DNA of 64,000 nucleotides from Thermoleophilia bacterium (GTDB lineage Bacteria > Actinomycetota > Thermoleophilia > RBG-16-64-13). The stretch spans positions 185,921 to 249,920 of the forward strand of contig JAOAGT010000005.1 of the NCBI GenBank assembly GCA_026415615.1, read 5' to 3'. A model generated the notes under the pieces. That model had not been told where the DNA came from, did not search any database, and saw only the letters and a program-made list of their open reading frames with translations. The translations under genes and the position numbers were made by a program. How positions within the stretch are numbered: position 1 is the stretch's first letter; every line of letters begins with the position of its first letter. Below are positions 50,080 through 59,225 of the stretch, in pieces.

Positions 50080-53000
50080 CAGCACCAACCCATTCATACA
50101 TCTGCACGTGCACTCGAACTTCTCTTTTCTTGACGGGGGAAGTCACATCGAAGACATTGTCGCTCGGGCATCTGCCCTTGGGCAGCCCGCCCTTGCTTTG
50201 ACCGACCACAACGGTCTTTATGGTGCAGTGCGCTTTGCTCGCGCTTGCGCTAGATGGAAGGTAAAGCCGATCTTTGGCGCTGAGGTCCAGGTGGAAGCAA
50301 TGACCCCTCAGCCTGCACAGGAGCACCCCTATCACCTGCACCCCTATCACCTGGTGCTCTTAGCGGAGACTCGCGAGGGTTACGCAAATCTTTGCCGCCT
50401 GGTTTCTGCGGCGCACTTAGCTGACCCCGAGCGCCGCCGGTCACCAGTGGTTAGTATCGAGTCTCTCCGTAGTCATGCTTCCGGCCTTATCTGTCTTACC
50501 GGCTGCAGATATGGAGAAATCGGCTATTTAGTTGATGCTGGCCGCACCAGCCAGGCCCAGCTTGCTCTCCAACGCTTGCAGGAAATCTTCGACTCCGACC
50601 ATCTCTATGTAGAACTCCAGTATTTCGCTTATCAGCCGCAACCACCAGCGATCTCCTCTTCTCTACCTTCCGCTGCATTGCATTTAAGCAGTAATGCAAC
50701 AACTGTTGCAAAAAGCTGTAGAAATTCACTTACTCGGCTTACCCACCTTAATCCAGCCGACTATGACATAGGCTTTTACCCGGACGGCGAGCCCTGGCGC
50801 CTTTCTTGTCTTGTCTATTGCCAGGAACTTGCTCGTTTGGCTGCTTCCTGCGGCCTACGCACCGTCCTTACCGCCAACGTCCATTACGCCAAACCCGAAG
50901 ACCTGCAAATTCACCTTATTTGCCGTGCTGCTGGCCGTGATCAGCCTTTGTCCGGATATCCCGAGGCTAGACCCGGAGTTCGCCATCTATGGTCACAGAG
51001 CGACCTGATCGATTTTGCCCAACCTCTGTTCCGCGCCCTTGCTCCTCAAGACCAAACCCTTACCCCCGAAGCCGACGCCCTTGCTCTCGAGAACCACGAT
51101 CTTCCTCTCAAAGAGAGAAATCCCTTGCTTACGACCTGGGAAATAGCAGAGCGTTGCAACGTGGATCTGGAGCTTGGTGTTTTTCACTTTCCCAAGGTGC
51201 CTCTCCCTGAGGGCGAAACTGCCTATTCCTTGTTAGCCAAACGCTGCTTTAAAGGAATTGCCCGCCGCTACAGGCCGGTACCTCCCGAAGCCATCAAGCT
51301 GCTGGAAAAAGAGCTGTGCATGATCCAAGAGATGGGATTTGCCCATTATTTCTTGGTAGTCCACGACATCGTGCGTTGGGCGCGAGCCCGAGGTATTCCC
51401 TGCTCTGGGCGAGGCAGTGCTGGCAACTCCATCGTGTGCTACGCCCTTGGCATCACCGCCAGTGACCCCTTGCGCCACAATCTACTTTTCGAGCGTTTTC
51501 TCAACCCTTACCGCCGCGAGATGCCCGATATCGACGTTGACTTTTGCTCCGTCCGCAGAGACGAGGTGATAGAGCACATCTACAAGACGTTCGGACCGGA
51601 AAATGTGGCTGTGGTGGCCAACGTGAACACCATGAGCCCCCGAACGGCAGTGCGAATTGTGGCTGAAGCTCTAGGTTTCTCCCCTAGCGAGATCAATGCT
51701 TTAGCTCGCAATGTTCCCCGCCACGGCGACGCCGCCCGTATCCGCGAGTATCTAGCGGGTGGATGGCCCGAGCTACGCGACTCCCCCCTGCAGGATTCTG
51801 CGCCGCCTTCGGCGGCGCCCGACGGCACCGTGACCCCCGGCGGCCGCTACTGGCGCTTTCTTGACTTGGTGGAGCGTCTTGACTCCTTCCCTCTCCATCT
51901 AGGCACTCATTTGGGCGGGTTTGTCATTGCCGATAGACCCATCACCCACTACGCCCCCCTCCAGTGGGCGGCAAAAGGCGTGGTCATAACCCAGTTCAAC
52001 AAAGACGACATAGCTGCCCTGGGTCTAGTCAAAATGGATATCCTAGGCCTGCGAACCCACTCGGCAGTCGCTGAATGCGTGCGCCTTATCCGGGAGCGAA
52101 CCGGACGCGTTATCCGCCCCTACGAGCTACCCACCGACGACCCTGCCGCTTATGAGATCATCCGTAATGGCGGCTCTATCGGCCTTTTCCAACTTGAGTC
52201 TCCCGGTCAACGTAACCTGGCTACTCGTCTCAAAGAGGAGACCTTCAACGACATCATCGCCGCCATCGCCCTCTACCGTCCAGGGCCGCTAGAAGCAGAG
52301 ATGATCACCCCCTTTGTCGAGCGACGCTGGGGACGAGAGCCGGTCACCGTACCCCACCCCGCAATGGCCGAAGCGGTAGCCGATACCTACGGGGTTATCC
52401 TCTATCAAGAGCAGGTGCTCCGCATCGCTCAGGCAGTAGCGGGCTTTGATCTTGCCGAAGCCGATCTGCTGCGCCGCGCCATGACCAGGGACCGCAGTCG
52501 GGAAGAGATGGCCAAAATCGGCGAAGACTTTGTGGCTCGCGCGGTAGCTCGCGGAGTGCCGGAAGAGGCGGCCCGCGAGGTTTTTCGTCAGTTGGAAGGA
52601 TTTGCCGCCTACGGCTTCAACAAGAGTCACGCGGTGTGTTTTGCCGTAATTGCTTATGCCACTGCCTGGCTTAAAGCCCACTACCCAGCAGAATACTTGT
52701 GCGCGGTTCTTAATAACCAGCCCATGGGATTCTACAGTCCCCGGGTGGTGCTAAACGACGCCCGCCGGTTTGGCCTCGAGGTACGGCCTCTTGACATCAA
52801 CTTCTCCGGGCGAGGATTTATCGTAGAAGACGGTGAGCCTCCCGCTATCTGGAATGCTGATGGCACACCCACCTCTTACAACCCTTTCGCGCCTCCGCGT
52901 TCTGCCGCTGGACCCGGTCGCGCCCTACGTGTTGGTTTTAGCTACCTAAAACATATGAGCGAACGAGCGCTAACCCGCATTGAAGAGGAGCGCCGCCGTG

Positions 53001-53734
53001 GTCCTTTTGAAAGTTTCGAAGACTTTTATCTACGCACTCGAGTGGAATATCCGGTGGCGGAGAACCTTATCCGAGTAGGAGCCTTTGACTCGCTCGAACC
53101 CGATCGCACCGAGCTCTTGTGGCGCCTGCCTTTATTGCACGAACGCCTAGAGACGCTAGGTGTTTCGGGAAAGACGCAATATGGCCAGCTACGAGCTTTC
53201 TCTTCCCCACCGCTTCGCACCGGGCTTAAACGAGAGTGGAGTCTCAAAGATAAGGTTCGAGCTGAACTCGAGCTTTTGGGGTTAAGCGTAACCTGCCACC
53301 CCCTTGCTCTCTACGAAGCTGAGCTCCGCGAGCTTGGAGTCACCATGAGTTATGAGCTTCCCATTCTGGGAGATGAAGTCCCGGTAATAGTTGCAGGCAT
53401 GTATGAACGAGCACAAAATCCTTGGATGCGTTCGGGAAAACGCACCATGTTCTTAACTCTGGAAGATGCCTACGGCCTATTTGAGTGCGTGTGCTTTGAA
53501 TCTAAGCTCCCCAAGATCGCTCCAGTGGTGGCCCGCGCTAATTACTTTTTGGTAAAAGGCCGCCTCCAGAACAACCCTCGGCGAGGGTTGGCGATTGTGG
53601 CCGAGGAGGTACTGGACTTGGAGGAGGCGCTCACGCACACTGGTCGGGCAAAATCACGTTTGCCTCGCGCAGCTTTGACTGCAGCGCCTTGCAATCAATG
53701 TCATGCACGCTACATCCGGCATCCACCGCCATAG
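50072..53734 (+). CDS. dnaE2: Error-prone DNA polymerase III alpha subunit, DnaE2 type
   Basis: 1220 residues. PHP domain at the N-terminus (HLHVHSNFSFLDGGS, ALTDHNGLYGAVRF), polymerase domain with GRGSAGNSIVCYALGIT, catalytic acids in MPDIDVDF and later YQEQVLRIAQAVAGF, AYGFNKSHAVCFAVIAY; an OB fold near the end. The overall plan and the SOS promoter fit DnaE2, which copies damaged DNA with ImuA/ImuB; neither partner gene is in the window. A Ser/Ala-rich insert (about residues 190-235) and a 15-bp duplication (YHLHPYHL) lie in the PHP part. The last 30 residues are antisense to the next gene and probably not conserved. Confidence 0.9.
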   Translation: MDSSTNPFIHLHVHSNFSFLDGGSHIEDIVARASALGQPALALTDHNGLYGAVRFARACARWKVKPIFGAEVQVEAMTPQPAQEHPYHLHPYHLVLLAETREGYANLCRLVSAAHLADPERRRSPVVSIESLRSHASGLICLTGCRYGEIGYLVDAGRTSQAQLALQRLQEIFDSDHLYVELQYFAYQPQPPAISSSLPSAALHLSSNATTVAKSCRNSLTRLTHLNPADYDIGFYPDGEPWRLSCLVYCQELARLAASCGLRTVLTANVHYAKPEDLQIHLICRAAGRDQPLSGYPEARPGVRHLWSQSDLIDFAQPLFRALAPQDQTLTPEADALALENHDLPLKERNPLLTTWEIAERCNVDLELGVFHFPKVPLPEGETAYSLLAKRCFKGIARRYRPVPPEAIKLLEKELCMIQEMGFAHYFLVVHDIVRWARARGIPCSGRGSAGNSIVCYALGITASDPLRHNLLFERFLNPYRREMPDIDVDFCSVRRDEVIEHIYKTFGPENVAVVANVNTMSPRTAVRIVAEALGFSPSEINALARNVPRHGDAARIREYLAGGWPELRDSPLQDSAPPSAAPDGTVTPGGRYWRFLDLVERLDSFPLHLGTHLGGFVIADRPITHYAPLQWAAKGVVITQFNKDDIAALGLVKMDILGLRTHSAVAECVRLIRERTGRVIRPYELPTDDPAAYEIIRNGGSIGLFQLESPGQRNLATRLKEETFNDIIAAIALYRPGPLEAEMITPFVERRWGREPVTVPHPAMAEAVADTYGVILYQEQVLRIAQAVAGFDLAEADLLRRAMTRDRSREEMAKIGEDFVARAVARGVPEEAAREVFRQLEGFAAYGFNKSHAVCFAVIAYATAWLKAHYPAEYLCAVLNNQPMGFYSPRVVLNDARRFGLEVRPLDINFSGRGFIVEDGEPPAIWNADGTPTSYNPFAPPRSAAGPGRALRVGFSYLKHMSERALTRIEEERRRGPFESFEDFYLRTRVEYPVAENLIRVGAFDSLEPDRTELLWRLPLLHERLETLGVSGKTQYGQLRAFSSPPLRTGLKREWSLKDKVRAELELLGLSVTCHPLALYEAELRELGVTMSYELPILGDEVPVIVAGMYERAQNPWMRSGKRTMFLTLEDAYGLFECVCFESKLPKIAPVVARANYFLVKGRLQNNPRRGLAIVAEEVLDLEEALTHTGRAKSRLPRAALTAAPCNQCHARYIRHPPP
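50323..50352. repeat. 15-bp perfect tandem duplication in dnaE2
   Basis: GCACCCCTATCACCT occurs twice in a row (50323-50337 and 50338-50352), in frame, giving HPYHLHPYHL. Confidence 0.92.
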
Positions 53735-55106
53735 CAGCAGCAGTGCCAGCTGCCTGGCCGTAACACGTGCAGTGAGGTATCAAGTTCCACACATTGTTTA
53801 TGAACTCTGTGGAAGAGAATCCCCGGCATGCCACAAGGAGTCCTTCGATCCCCCGAGGAACGAGGGCGCGATAAGGTATGTATAGGAAAGGATGTTCGAG
53901 CGCCATCCGACCGGTGTCGGTATTAGGCAGCATGCAGATGGTATCCTCAAAGACACGATCGGCTTTCAGGTCCTCCTCTGAATACACGTATTCGCCAATA
54001 AGTCGTTTACCGCCAGTGGTCCCAAGCTGAGGCGCTGTAAGCATGATCCAGCTTTGCTCGAACCCTGGCACATTGCGTTTGAGGAACTCCCAGCACTCAA
54101 CTAGTCCCCTGCGCGCCTCGATCTCTACTCGCGTCAGCTCTTCGACATCGGTCTGATCTCTAGCAGGAAAATGGGGCTGAAGTGTTACGACGTCCTCGTG
54201 GTTAGGCAGCATGTCCTCAAAGAAAAAGCCGCTCAAAGTGTCAGCGCCAATCACCTCCATCATCCACTTTCTAACCCCATCTGAGGTCGGGCGCAGGCTC
54301 GCGCGGCTCATGACTATGGCGGAGGCCTCGCCCATCATCCGCGCGTACTTCTCTGGCTCAGCGGCGCGGAAGGCGTTGCGTCTGGCGATGTCAACATTCG
54401 TTATCCAGCAGCCCATGGCCAGATTGGAAATCCGCAGCCCAGGTCTGATCTGGGCGTCGTAGTCGGCCCCTGCCAAGGCAAAAACATCGCCGTCGCCTGT
54501 GCAGTCAATCACCACCTGGGCGAGGACTGCTTGCCTACCGGACTTACTTTCGAAGATCATGCCCCTAACGGCGTTTCCGTCCATGATGGGGCTTACCCCC
54601 CAGGAATGAAGCAGTAATTCCACCCCGGCTTCAATCGCCATTTCACCCAGCTCGTACTTGAGAATCTCCGGGTCGGCCAAAGCCGTATAGATGACCCTCA
54701 GGTCTCCGTCCTCGGGATGGCGACGCAAGTAGAAAAAGCTGTAGTTGTGAGAGAGATAGTACTCGACCGCCCGCGGGTCGCTCGTCCCCCACACACGCCG
54801 ATCGGGAATGTGAACAGCATCTTTTTTCTTCAGACGGTCAATGATCTCCTGACATATCCCAGCGATGCCTTGCTGGCCTTCAATCGTAGCCAGATTCGGA
54901 ATAGCATTGACCAAACCGCCAGTTGCCATGCCTCCCAGATACCCGTAGCGCTCCATGAGAATAACCTTTGCTCCGTTGCGGGCAGCTGCAATTGCTGCCG
55001 CAACGCCCCCTGGACCGCCACCCACAACGAGCACGTCTGTCTCACGGAATACAGGGGTTTCACGAGAGGGTTCGGTGATTGTCCTAGAGATTGACGGCTG
55101 CTGCAT
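53631..55106 (-). CDS. FAD-dependent oxidoreductase (FAD_oxidored family)
   Basis: 491 residues, GGGAGG eight bases before ATG 55106. The N-terminal dinucleotide fold is DVLVVGGGPGGVAAAIAA with VILMERYGYLGGMATGG; a second flavin contact is VVIDCTGDGDVFALAGADYD, and the C-terminal block is IPYRALVPRGIEGLLVACRG followed by NNVWNLIPHCTCYGQAAGTAA. The family oxidises or reduces unknown small substrates; some relatives reach iron-sulfur partners. Its 3' end overlaps dnaE2 by 104 bases in convergent orientation. Confidence 0.85.
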   Translation of the reverse strand: MQQPSISRTITEPSRETPVFRETDVLVVGGGPGGVAAAIAAARNGAKVILMERYGYLGGMATGGLVNAIPNLATIEGQQGIAGICQEIIDRLKKKDAVHIPDRRVWGTSDPRAVEYYLSHNYSFFYLRRHPEDGDLRVIYTALADPEILKYELGEMAIEAGVELLLHSWGVSPIMDGNAVRGMIFESKSGRQAVLAQVVIDCTGDGDVFALAGADYDAQIRPGLRISNLAMGCWITNVDIARRNAFRAAEPEKYARMMGEASAIVMSRASLRPTSDGVRKWMMEVIGADTLSGFFFEDMLPNHEDVVTLQPHFPARDQTDVEELTRVEIEARRGLVECWEFLKRNVPGFEQSWIMLTAPQLGTTGGKRLIGEYVYSEEDLKADRVFEDTICMLPNTDTGRMALEHPFLYIPYRALVPRGIEGLLVACRGFSSTEFINNVWNLIPHCTCYGQAAGTAAAMAVDAGCSVHDIDCKALQSKLREANVILPDQCA

Positions 55107-55139
55107 AGCTTAGCCTCCCATTCTTGCGAAAAGCCCGGC

Positions 55140-55179
55140 GCGTGAGACACACCGGGCCTGCGTGAGACACACCGGGCCT
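55140..55179. repeat. 20-bp perfect tandem duplication in a 341-base intergenic gap
   Basis: GCGTGAGACACACCGGGCCT at 55140-55159 is repeated at 55160-55179. The gap 55107-55447 between the FAD oxidoreductase and the chagasin-like gene holds nothing else that I can assign: no tRNA, riboswitch core or convincing ORF. Confidence 0.93.
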
Positions 55180-55447
55180 AGGGGCACCACAGCATCTCGT
55201 TCCAGTAGCTCCTTAGTCACAGCTTATATCGTGCCATGCAGGCGGCTGTCAACGAACGCTCAAGCACGGAGACTCGGGCAACTCGATGGGCAAAGGCTGA
55301 AAACAGACTTTGGAGGTGCGAGTCTCCGAGACGGGAGTCGATGCGCGCAACCCGGAGCTGGCGAAACCATACGACGCAAGCGCACGTCAAAGTGTGTGAG
55401 CGCTCGCAGACCAGGTGGGAGAAACAGAATGCAGGAAGAGGCGCATC

Positions 55448-55897
55448 ATGAAGAAGCCAAGGTGGTACCAAGTGTACAGCGCCATCGCGCTGGTAGCGCT
55501 GGTGTTAGCCCTTGCCGCTGCAGCAGGTAGCGGGTGTGGCGGTCAGGTGAACGCCACAACTGGCCCAGTCAAGCTGACCGAAGCTGACAACGGCAAGACC
55601 ATAACGATCAAGGTAGGCCAGACCATCGAGGTTACACTGCCGGGCAACCCCACGACCGGCTACGGCTGGGGCGCCGCGCTCGCCGACAAGGACAAGGCTC
55701 TTCTTGAGCAAGTGGGCGAGCCGGTCTACACGCAGGACAAAACCGACGGAGAATTGGTGGGGGCAGGAGGAACCTACACTTTCACCTTCAGAGCGAAAGC
55801 TGCAGGCGCCGCCACTCTTAAGTTGACGTACGCCCGGCCCTGGGAGACAGTGGAGCCGCTTGCGACCTATCAAGTAACGGTGACCATCCCCAAGTAG
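55448..55897 (+). CDS. Chagasin-like (I42) cysteine-protease inhibitor, exported
   Basis: 149 residues from ATG 55448 (AGGAAGAGG upstream). A signal sequence ends near AAGSGC, possibly a lipoprotein site although the lipobox is weak. All three inhibitor loops of the family are present: NPTTGY (67-72), GAGG (105-108) and RPWE (130-133). Chagasin-type proteins block papain-family (C1) peptidases. No C1 peptidase is coded in the window, so the target is elsewhere or external. Confidence 0.88.
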   Translation: MKKPRWYQVYSAIALVALVLALAAAAGSGCGGQVNATTGPVKLTEADNGKTITIKVGQTIEVTLPGNPTTGYGWGAALADKDKALLEQVGEPVYTQDKTDGELVGAGGTYTFTFRAKAAGAATLKLTYARPWETVEPLATYQVTVTIPK

Positions 55898-55942
55898 GAC
55901 GTACTTCTTGGCCGCGCCACTTGGCGCATTGCCGACCAAAGA

Positions 55943-55973
55943 CCGCGAGAGGAGTAAAGGCCGCGAGAGGAGT
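55943..55973. repeat. 13-bp direct repeat after the chagasin-like gene
   Basis: CCGCGAGAGGAGT at 55943-55955 and again at 55961-55973 (period 18). Confidence 0.75.
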
Positions 55974-56019
55974 TGTGGTCGTCGCCTCCCGGACTCGAAG
56001 TGTAGCTCGTCAGCCCGGA

Positions 56020-56055
56020 CGCGAAGCCCGGCCCAAGCAAAGGCCGGGCTTCGCG
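56020..56055. terminator. 14-bp perfect hairpin downstream of the chagasin-like gene
   Basis: CGCGAAGCCCGGCC (56020-56033) and GGCCGGGCTTCGCG (56042-56055) are exact complements with an 8-base loop. There is no T-tract, so a terminator role rests on position, between two genes on the same strand, and on stem strength. Confidence 0.55.
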
Positions 56056-56133
56056 ACGTGCAAGGACACAGGCAAAGCTGATAGACTACGGACTCGCCTG
56101 ACGATCGGCTCTAGCTAACGAAAGGCCTGCGTA

Positions 56134-56736
56134 GTGAATGTCTTTGCGATAGGTGTTCTTACATTTATTGCTTTCATTCTGGGGTCACTGCCCTTTGCTG
56201 TTTGGGTAGGCAGAAGGCTCTCTGGTCAAGACGTGAGAGCAGTGGCTGACGGCAACCCCGGGACGGCTAATGCTTTTCGCGCAGGCGGCTGGCGCACGGG
56301 GTTTCCCGTTCTCGTCCTAGAAGTCGGAAAGGCTGGGGTGCCTGTAGGGCTTGCCAACCTGGCGTTTGGAACCAGCCTGTGGCGCGTTTTACCGATTGCC
56401 TTTGCTCCCATTCTGGGCCATGCTTTTTCTCCTTTCTTGCGTTTTAAAGGTGGCAAAGCAATCGCCGCGACTTTCGGGTCGTGGATAGGCCTTACTGGGT
56501 TTTTCTATCCTCTGGTGCTTGGACTGGGCATGGGTGTGGCATATGGAGCAAAGCTGGTCGACGCCCTTGCTGTGCTTGTTGGCGTTCTTCTGTTCGGTCT
56601 GTTTCTACTTTTCGCGGGAGCCCCACTAGCCCTCTTTGTCTTTTGGGCTGGCACTTTGGTACTGCTTGCTTGGACTCACCGCCGCGAGCTTTTGCAGGTA
56701 GTTGAGGTCCGCAGGCTGCGAGCTGCCCGCCGATGA
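56134..56736 (+). CDS. plsY: PlsY-like glycerol-3-phosphate acyltransferase
   Basis: 200 residues from GTG 56134. Five membrane segments with the PlsY motifs: DGNPGTANAFRAGGW (usual form SxNxGxTN-R--G) and HAFSPFLRFKGGKAIAATFG. PlsY transfers an acyl group from acyl-phosphate to glycerol 3-phosphate. Motif 1 is altered (SGN to DGN, GATN to GTAN), so this could be a paralogue acting on another acceptor. The glycosyltransferase follows 34 bases on, and the two may make a glycolipid or modified lipid. Confidence 0.8.
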   Translation: MNVFAIGVLTFIAFILGSLPFAVWVGRRLSGQDVRAVADGNPGTANAFRAGGWRTGFPVLVLEVGKAGVPVGLANLAFGTSLWRVLPIAFAPILGHAFSPFLRFKGGKAIAATFGSWIGLTGFFYPLVLGLGMGVAYGAKLVDALAVLVGVLLFGLFLLFAGAPLALFVFWAGTLVLLAWTHRRELLQVVEVRRLRAARR

Positions 56737-56770
56737 TGTTCCATTCGAGCTGGAGTAGAAGCTGCCACCA

Positions 56771-57976
56771 GTGCTCGAGATAGCGCAAGTCGTCAGAATA
56801 GTTCTGCTTGTCCTATTAGCTGGCATAGCCGTCTCAAACCTTTTCTCCCTAAGACGCGTCGAGAGCGTCCGGGACGCGGGGAGCAGATGCAGCGAGCAGG
56901 AGCAACTGCCCTTTGTTTCTGTCCTTGTACCCGCTCGTAACGAAGAGGCCAACATCGAAAAATGCCTCCGATCGCTTGCTGCGCAAGACTATCCTCACTT
57001 TGAGGTTCTGGTCGTGGACGACTGCTCTACGGATCAAACGCCAGCCATCCTCCGTCGTCTTTCGGAATCCCATAAAGTGCTCCGGGTTCTGTCTGGAAAA
57101 CCACTGCCCGAGGGTTGGCTCGGAAAGCATTGGGCGTGTCACCAACTTGCACAGGTCGCGCGAGGTGACTATTTGTTGTTCACGGACGCTGACACTGAGC
57201 ATCACCCCGCTATGTTGCGCGACGCCGTGAGAGCAAGCCTCACTATGCAAGCAGACCTTCTTACCGGCATCCCCCGCGAAATCACTGTTACTTGGGGGGA
57301 GAGATTAGTGGTCCCGGTTATTGGCTGGGCCGTGTGCAGTTTACTTCCCTTTGGTCTCGCTCACCGCTTGAGGAGTTCGCTGCTCTGCTTGGGCGTCGGA
57401 CAATTCATGTTGTTTAGGCGGAAAGCCTTCGAGAGCGTCGGCGGATTCGCGGCTATCCGCCAGGATCCGGTCGACGATGTTGCCTTGGCAAGACGCCTCA
57501 AGGCCGCAGGACACAAGTGGAGATTCGTCGACCTAACCGAGCGGGTCTCCTGCCGCATGTACACAAGTTTGGAGACCGCCGTGGATGGTTTGGGCAAGAG
57601 CGTTTTCCCCGTCCTCGGGTATCGCCTCTGGCTGCTTGTTCTGGTCTTAGGAGTGCTTGCGTGGGTGTTCCTTGCCCCGGTTTGTGTACTAGTTGGATGG
57701 CTACTCGGATTTGAAATCAGCACACAGACGCTTCTGCTCAACGCCCTGGCTGTCGCACTCAGCCTCGGCTCGTGGGAAACTGCGATGCGACGGCTCGGCT
57801 ATCCGTGGTATCAGGCCCTTCTCTTCCCTGTGGTAATAAGCGTGGTGATGTACCTGGCCGTTCGCTCGGCGCTCAAGTTCCAACGAGGAGAAGCGCAATG
57901 GAAGGGACGAACGTTGCCATGCGGCGATTTATCCAGCTTAGACCAAGACGGACAGGCGGAATCTAGACACCCGTGA
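56771..57976 (+). CDS. Membrane glycosyltransferase, family 2 (HpnB/CrtQ-like)
   Basis: 401 residues from GTG 56771. An N-terminal helix, then the GT-A domain: VSVLVPARNEEANIEKCLRSL, LVVDDCSTDQTP, LFTDADTEHHP (DxD-type metal site) and DPVDDVALARRLKAAGHKW, followed by two to four C-terminal membrane helices. The WLGKHWACHQLAQ block is seen in the HpnB/CrtQ-type transferases that decorate hopanoid or carotenoid lipids; the substrate is not settled. Co-directional with the PlsY-like gene. Confidence 0.78.
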   Translation: MLEIAQVVRIVLLVLLAGIAVSNLFSLRRVESVRDAGSRCSEQEQLPFVSVLVPARNEEANIEKCLRSLAAQDYPHFEVLVVDDCSTDQTPAILRRLSESHKVLRVLSGKPLPEGWLGKHWACHQLAQVARGDYLLFTDADTEHHPAMLRDAVRASLTMQADLLTGIPREITVTWGERLVVPVIGWAVCSLLPFGLAHRLRSSLLCLGVGQFMLFRRKAFESVGGFAAIRQDPVDDVALARRLKAAGHKWRFVDLTERVSCRMYTSLETAVDGLGKSVFPVLGYRLWLLVLVLGVLAWVFLAPVCVLVGWLLGFEISTQTLLLNALAVALSLGSWETAMRRLGYPWYQALLFPVVISVVMYLAVRSALKFQRGEAQWKGRTLPCGDLSSLDQDGQAESRHP

Positions 57977-58120
57977 ACTCCCCAGGTCCTGACGCCCCCC
58001 ATACGGTCGGATAGGCAGCATTTTGTGAGTCCGAGCAATTGTCTAGCAGAGCTGCTTCCCTGCTCCGACCGGGGAATTGCTTGGGGTCGGGTTTGTGAAC
58101 ATAGTGGTGTAATGAGTAAA

Positions 58121-58150
58121 GGGGTAGCCGGGCACTTCTCCGGCCACCCC
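58121..58150 (-). terminator. Candidate intrinsic terminator of the cupin/liv unit
   Basis: GGGGTAGCCGG and CCGGCCACCCC pair with one mismatch around an eight-base loop. Read on the minus strand the stem is followed by TTTACTCATT, a short T-run. It lies 26 bases after the stop of the cupin gene. Confidence 0.6.
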
Positions 58151-58176
58151 CTCGTCCCGGCAAGACTTAAGTCCTC

Positions 58177-59144
58177 TTACGCCTCTACCCAGGGCGAGTC
58201 GTGCTCCCCGCTCAAGCAGATCACAAAGAAGCCGTAGGGTCTATCCACCCACCTCGTGATCAGCGGCAGGTGAGGAAAGCCGGCAGGGCAGATCACCACG
58301 GTCGGAGTGTTAAACACGTGGCGCTCGTAGTCCGGACCCAAACCGATTTCAAGCTCAGCTCCCATAAAGTTAATGTCGTTGGGATCAAGCCCAACAAACA
58401 CCAGGATCTCTTCCTCTGGATGGATGTGCGCCTCGCCGCCCCGGTGCCATTTGCCGCACTGTGTGTAGTATCCCCAGGTGAAGTTGACCTCGAGATTCTC
58501 CACCTGATCGCCGTAGAGCCACACAAGGGAGTCAGCGTTGCCTGGTCCGATTAGCCCCACCTGCTCAAAATTCATGTGGGGATTAGAGGCCTGCAGGGCC
58601 TTTATCTTCTCAGGGTCCCTAAGTGCCTCTTTCATAGCCACCGGCGAGACAAAACTATCTAACGGTTTTATTAACCGAGCATACTTGGACCCGCTACTTG
58701 GCTCGGCAGCTGGTGAGGTGATTCTCTCTCCACTGTACTCAGGCGCTAGTCCAATCGTGTAGTGGACAACGGGATTCTCCAAATTGCTCACTGTAACCGG
58801 ACCGTGCGCCGTACCTTTGGGGACCACCACCACCGCAGGCTTGTCGAAGGTGTGCTTCTCCCGCTCTTCTCCCAGCTCCACCGAGATCTCAGCTCCCAGT
58901 ATCCAAAGGCCTTTTCGTTATCGATGCCTGCAAAAAGCAGAATCTCGTCAAAGGGGTGGACCACCATGCCCTCAGTCGGATGGTAAGTGCCTTCATGATT
59001 TAGGAAGCCGTAAGAAAAGTGAGCGTTGAACCCCTCGAGGTCTTTAGACTCCATCCACACACGGGGTTCTGCATAAAGATTGTCAGGAGGCTGCTGGACA
59101 AGCAGCGGCTTGACTAGGTGAGAAAACTCTTTTGCCCGGGCCAC
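58177..59144 (-). pseudogene. Two-cupin protein broken by a one-base frameshift
   Basis: Two frames make one protein of about 320 residues. The N-terminal part (start ATG 59144, to about 58898) reads LFAGIDNEKAFGYW and then runs out of frame; from about 58897 the other frame continues GAEIS...ELGEEREKHTFDKP. Adding one base in TACTGGGAGC restores the match to the second repeat: EILVFVGLD...FMGAELEIGLG...HVFNTPTVV. Each half has a cupin-type core, HPFDEILLFAG and HIHPEEEILVFVG. No known enzyme is recognised. It may be a real pseudogene or a read/assembly error. Confidence 0.8.
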
Positions 59145-59225
59145 AGAATTCTCCTTTCACTGGTCGATCGGGGCCACCGCCGCCTGAGTTACTTTATGCC
59201 TACAAGTTCCTTTCTGCCGGACAGC

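Noticed and set aside
55255-55330. Possible tRNA or cyclic-di-GMP riboswitch around GGGCAACTCGATGGGCAAAGGC
   Set aside because: No cloverleaf arms, T-loop or riboswitch core could be built.
55162-55530. 122-codon ORF in the intergenic gap before the chagasin-like gene
   Set aside because: Arg/Ser/Cys-rich with no domain; it overlaps the well-supported inhibitor gene in another frame.
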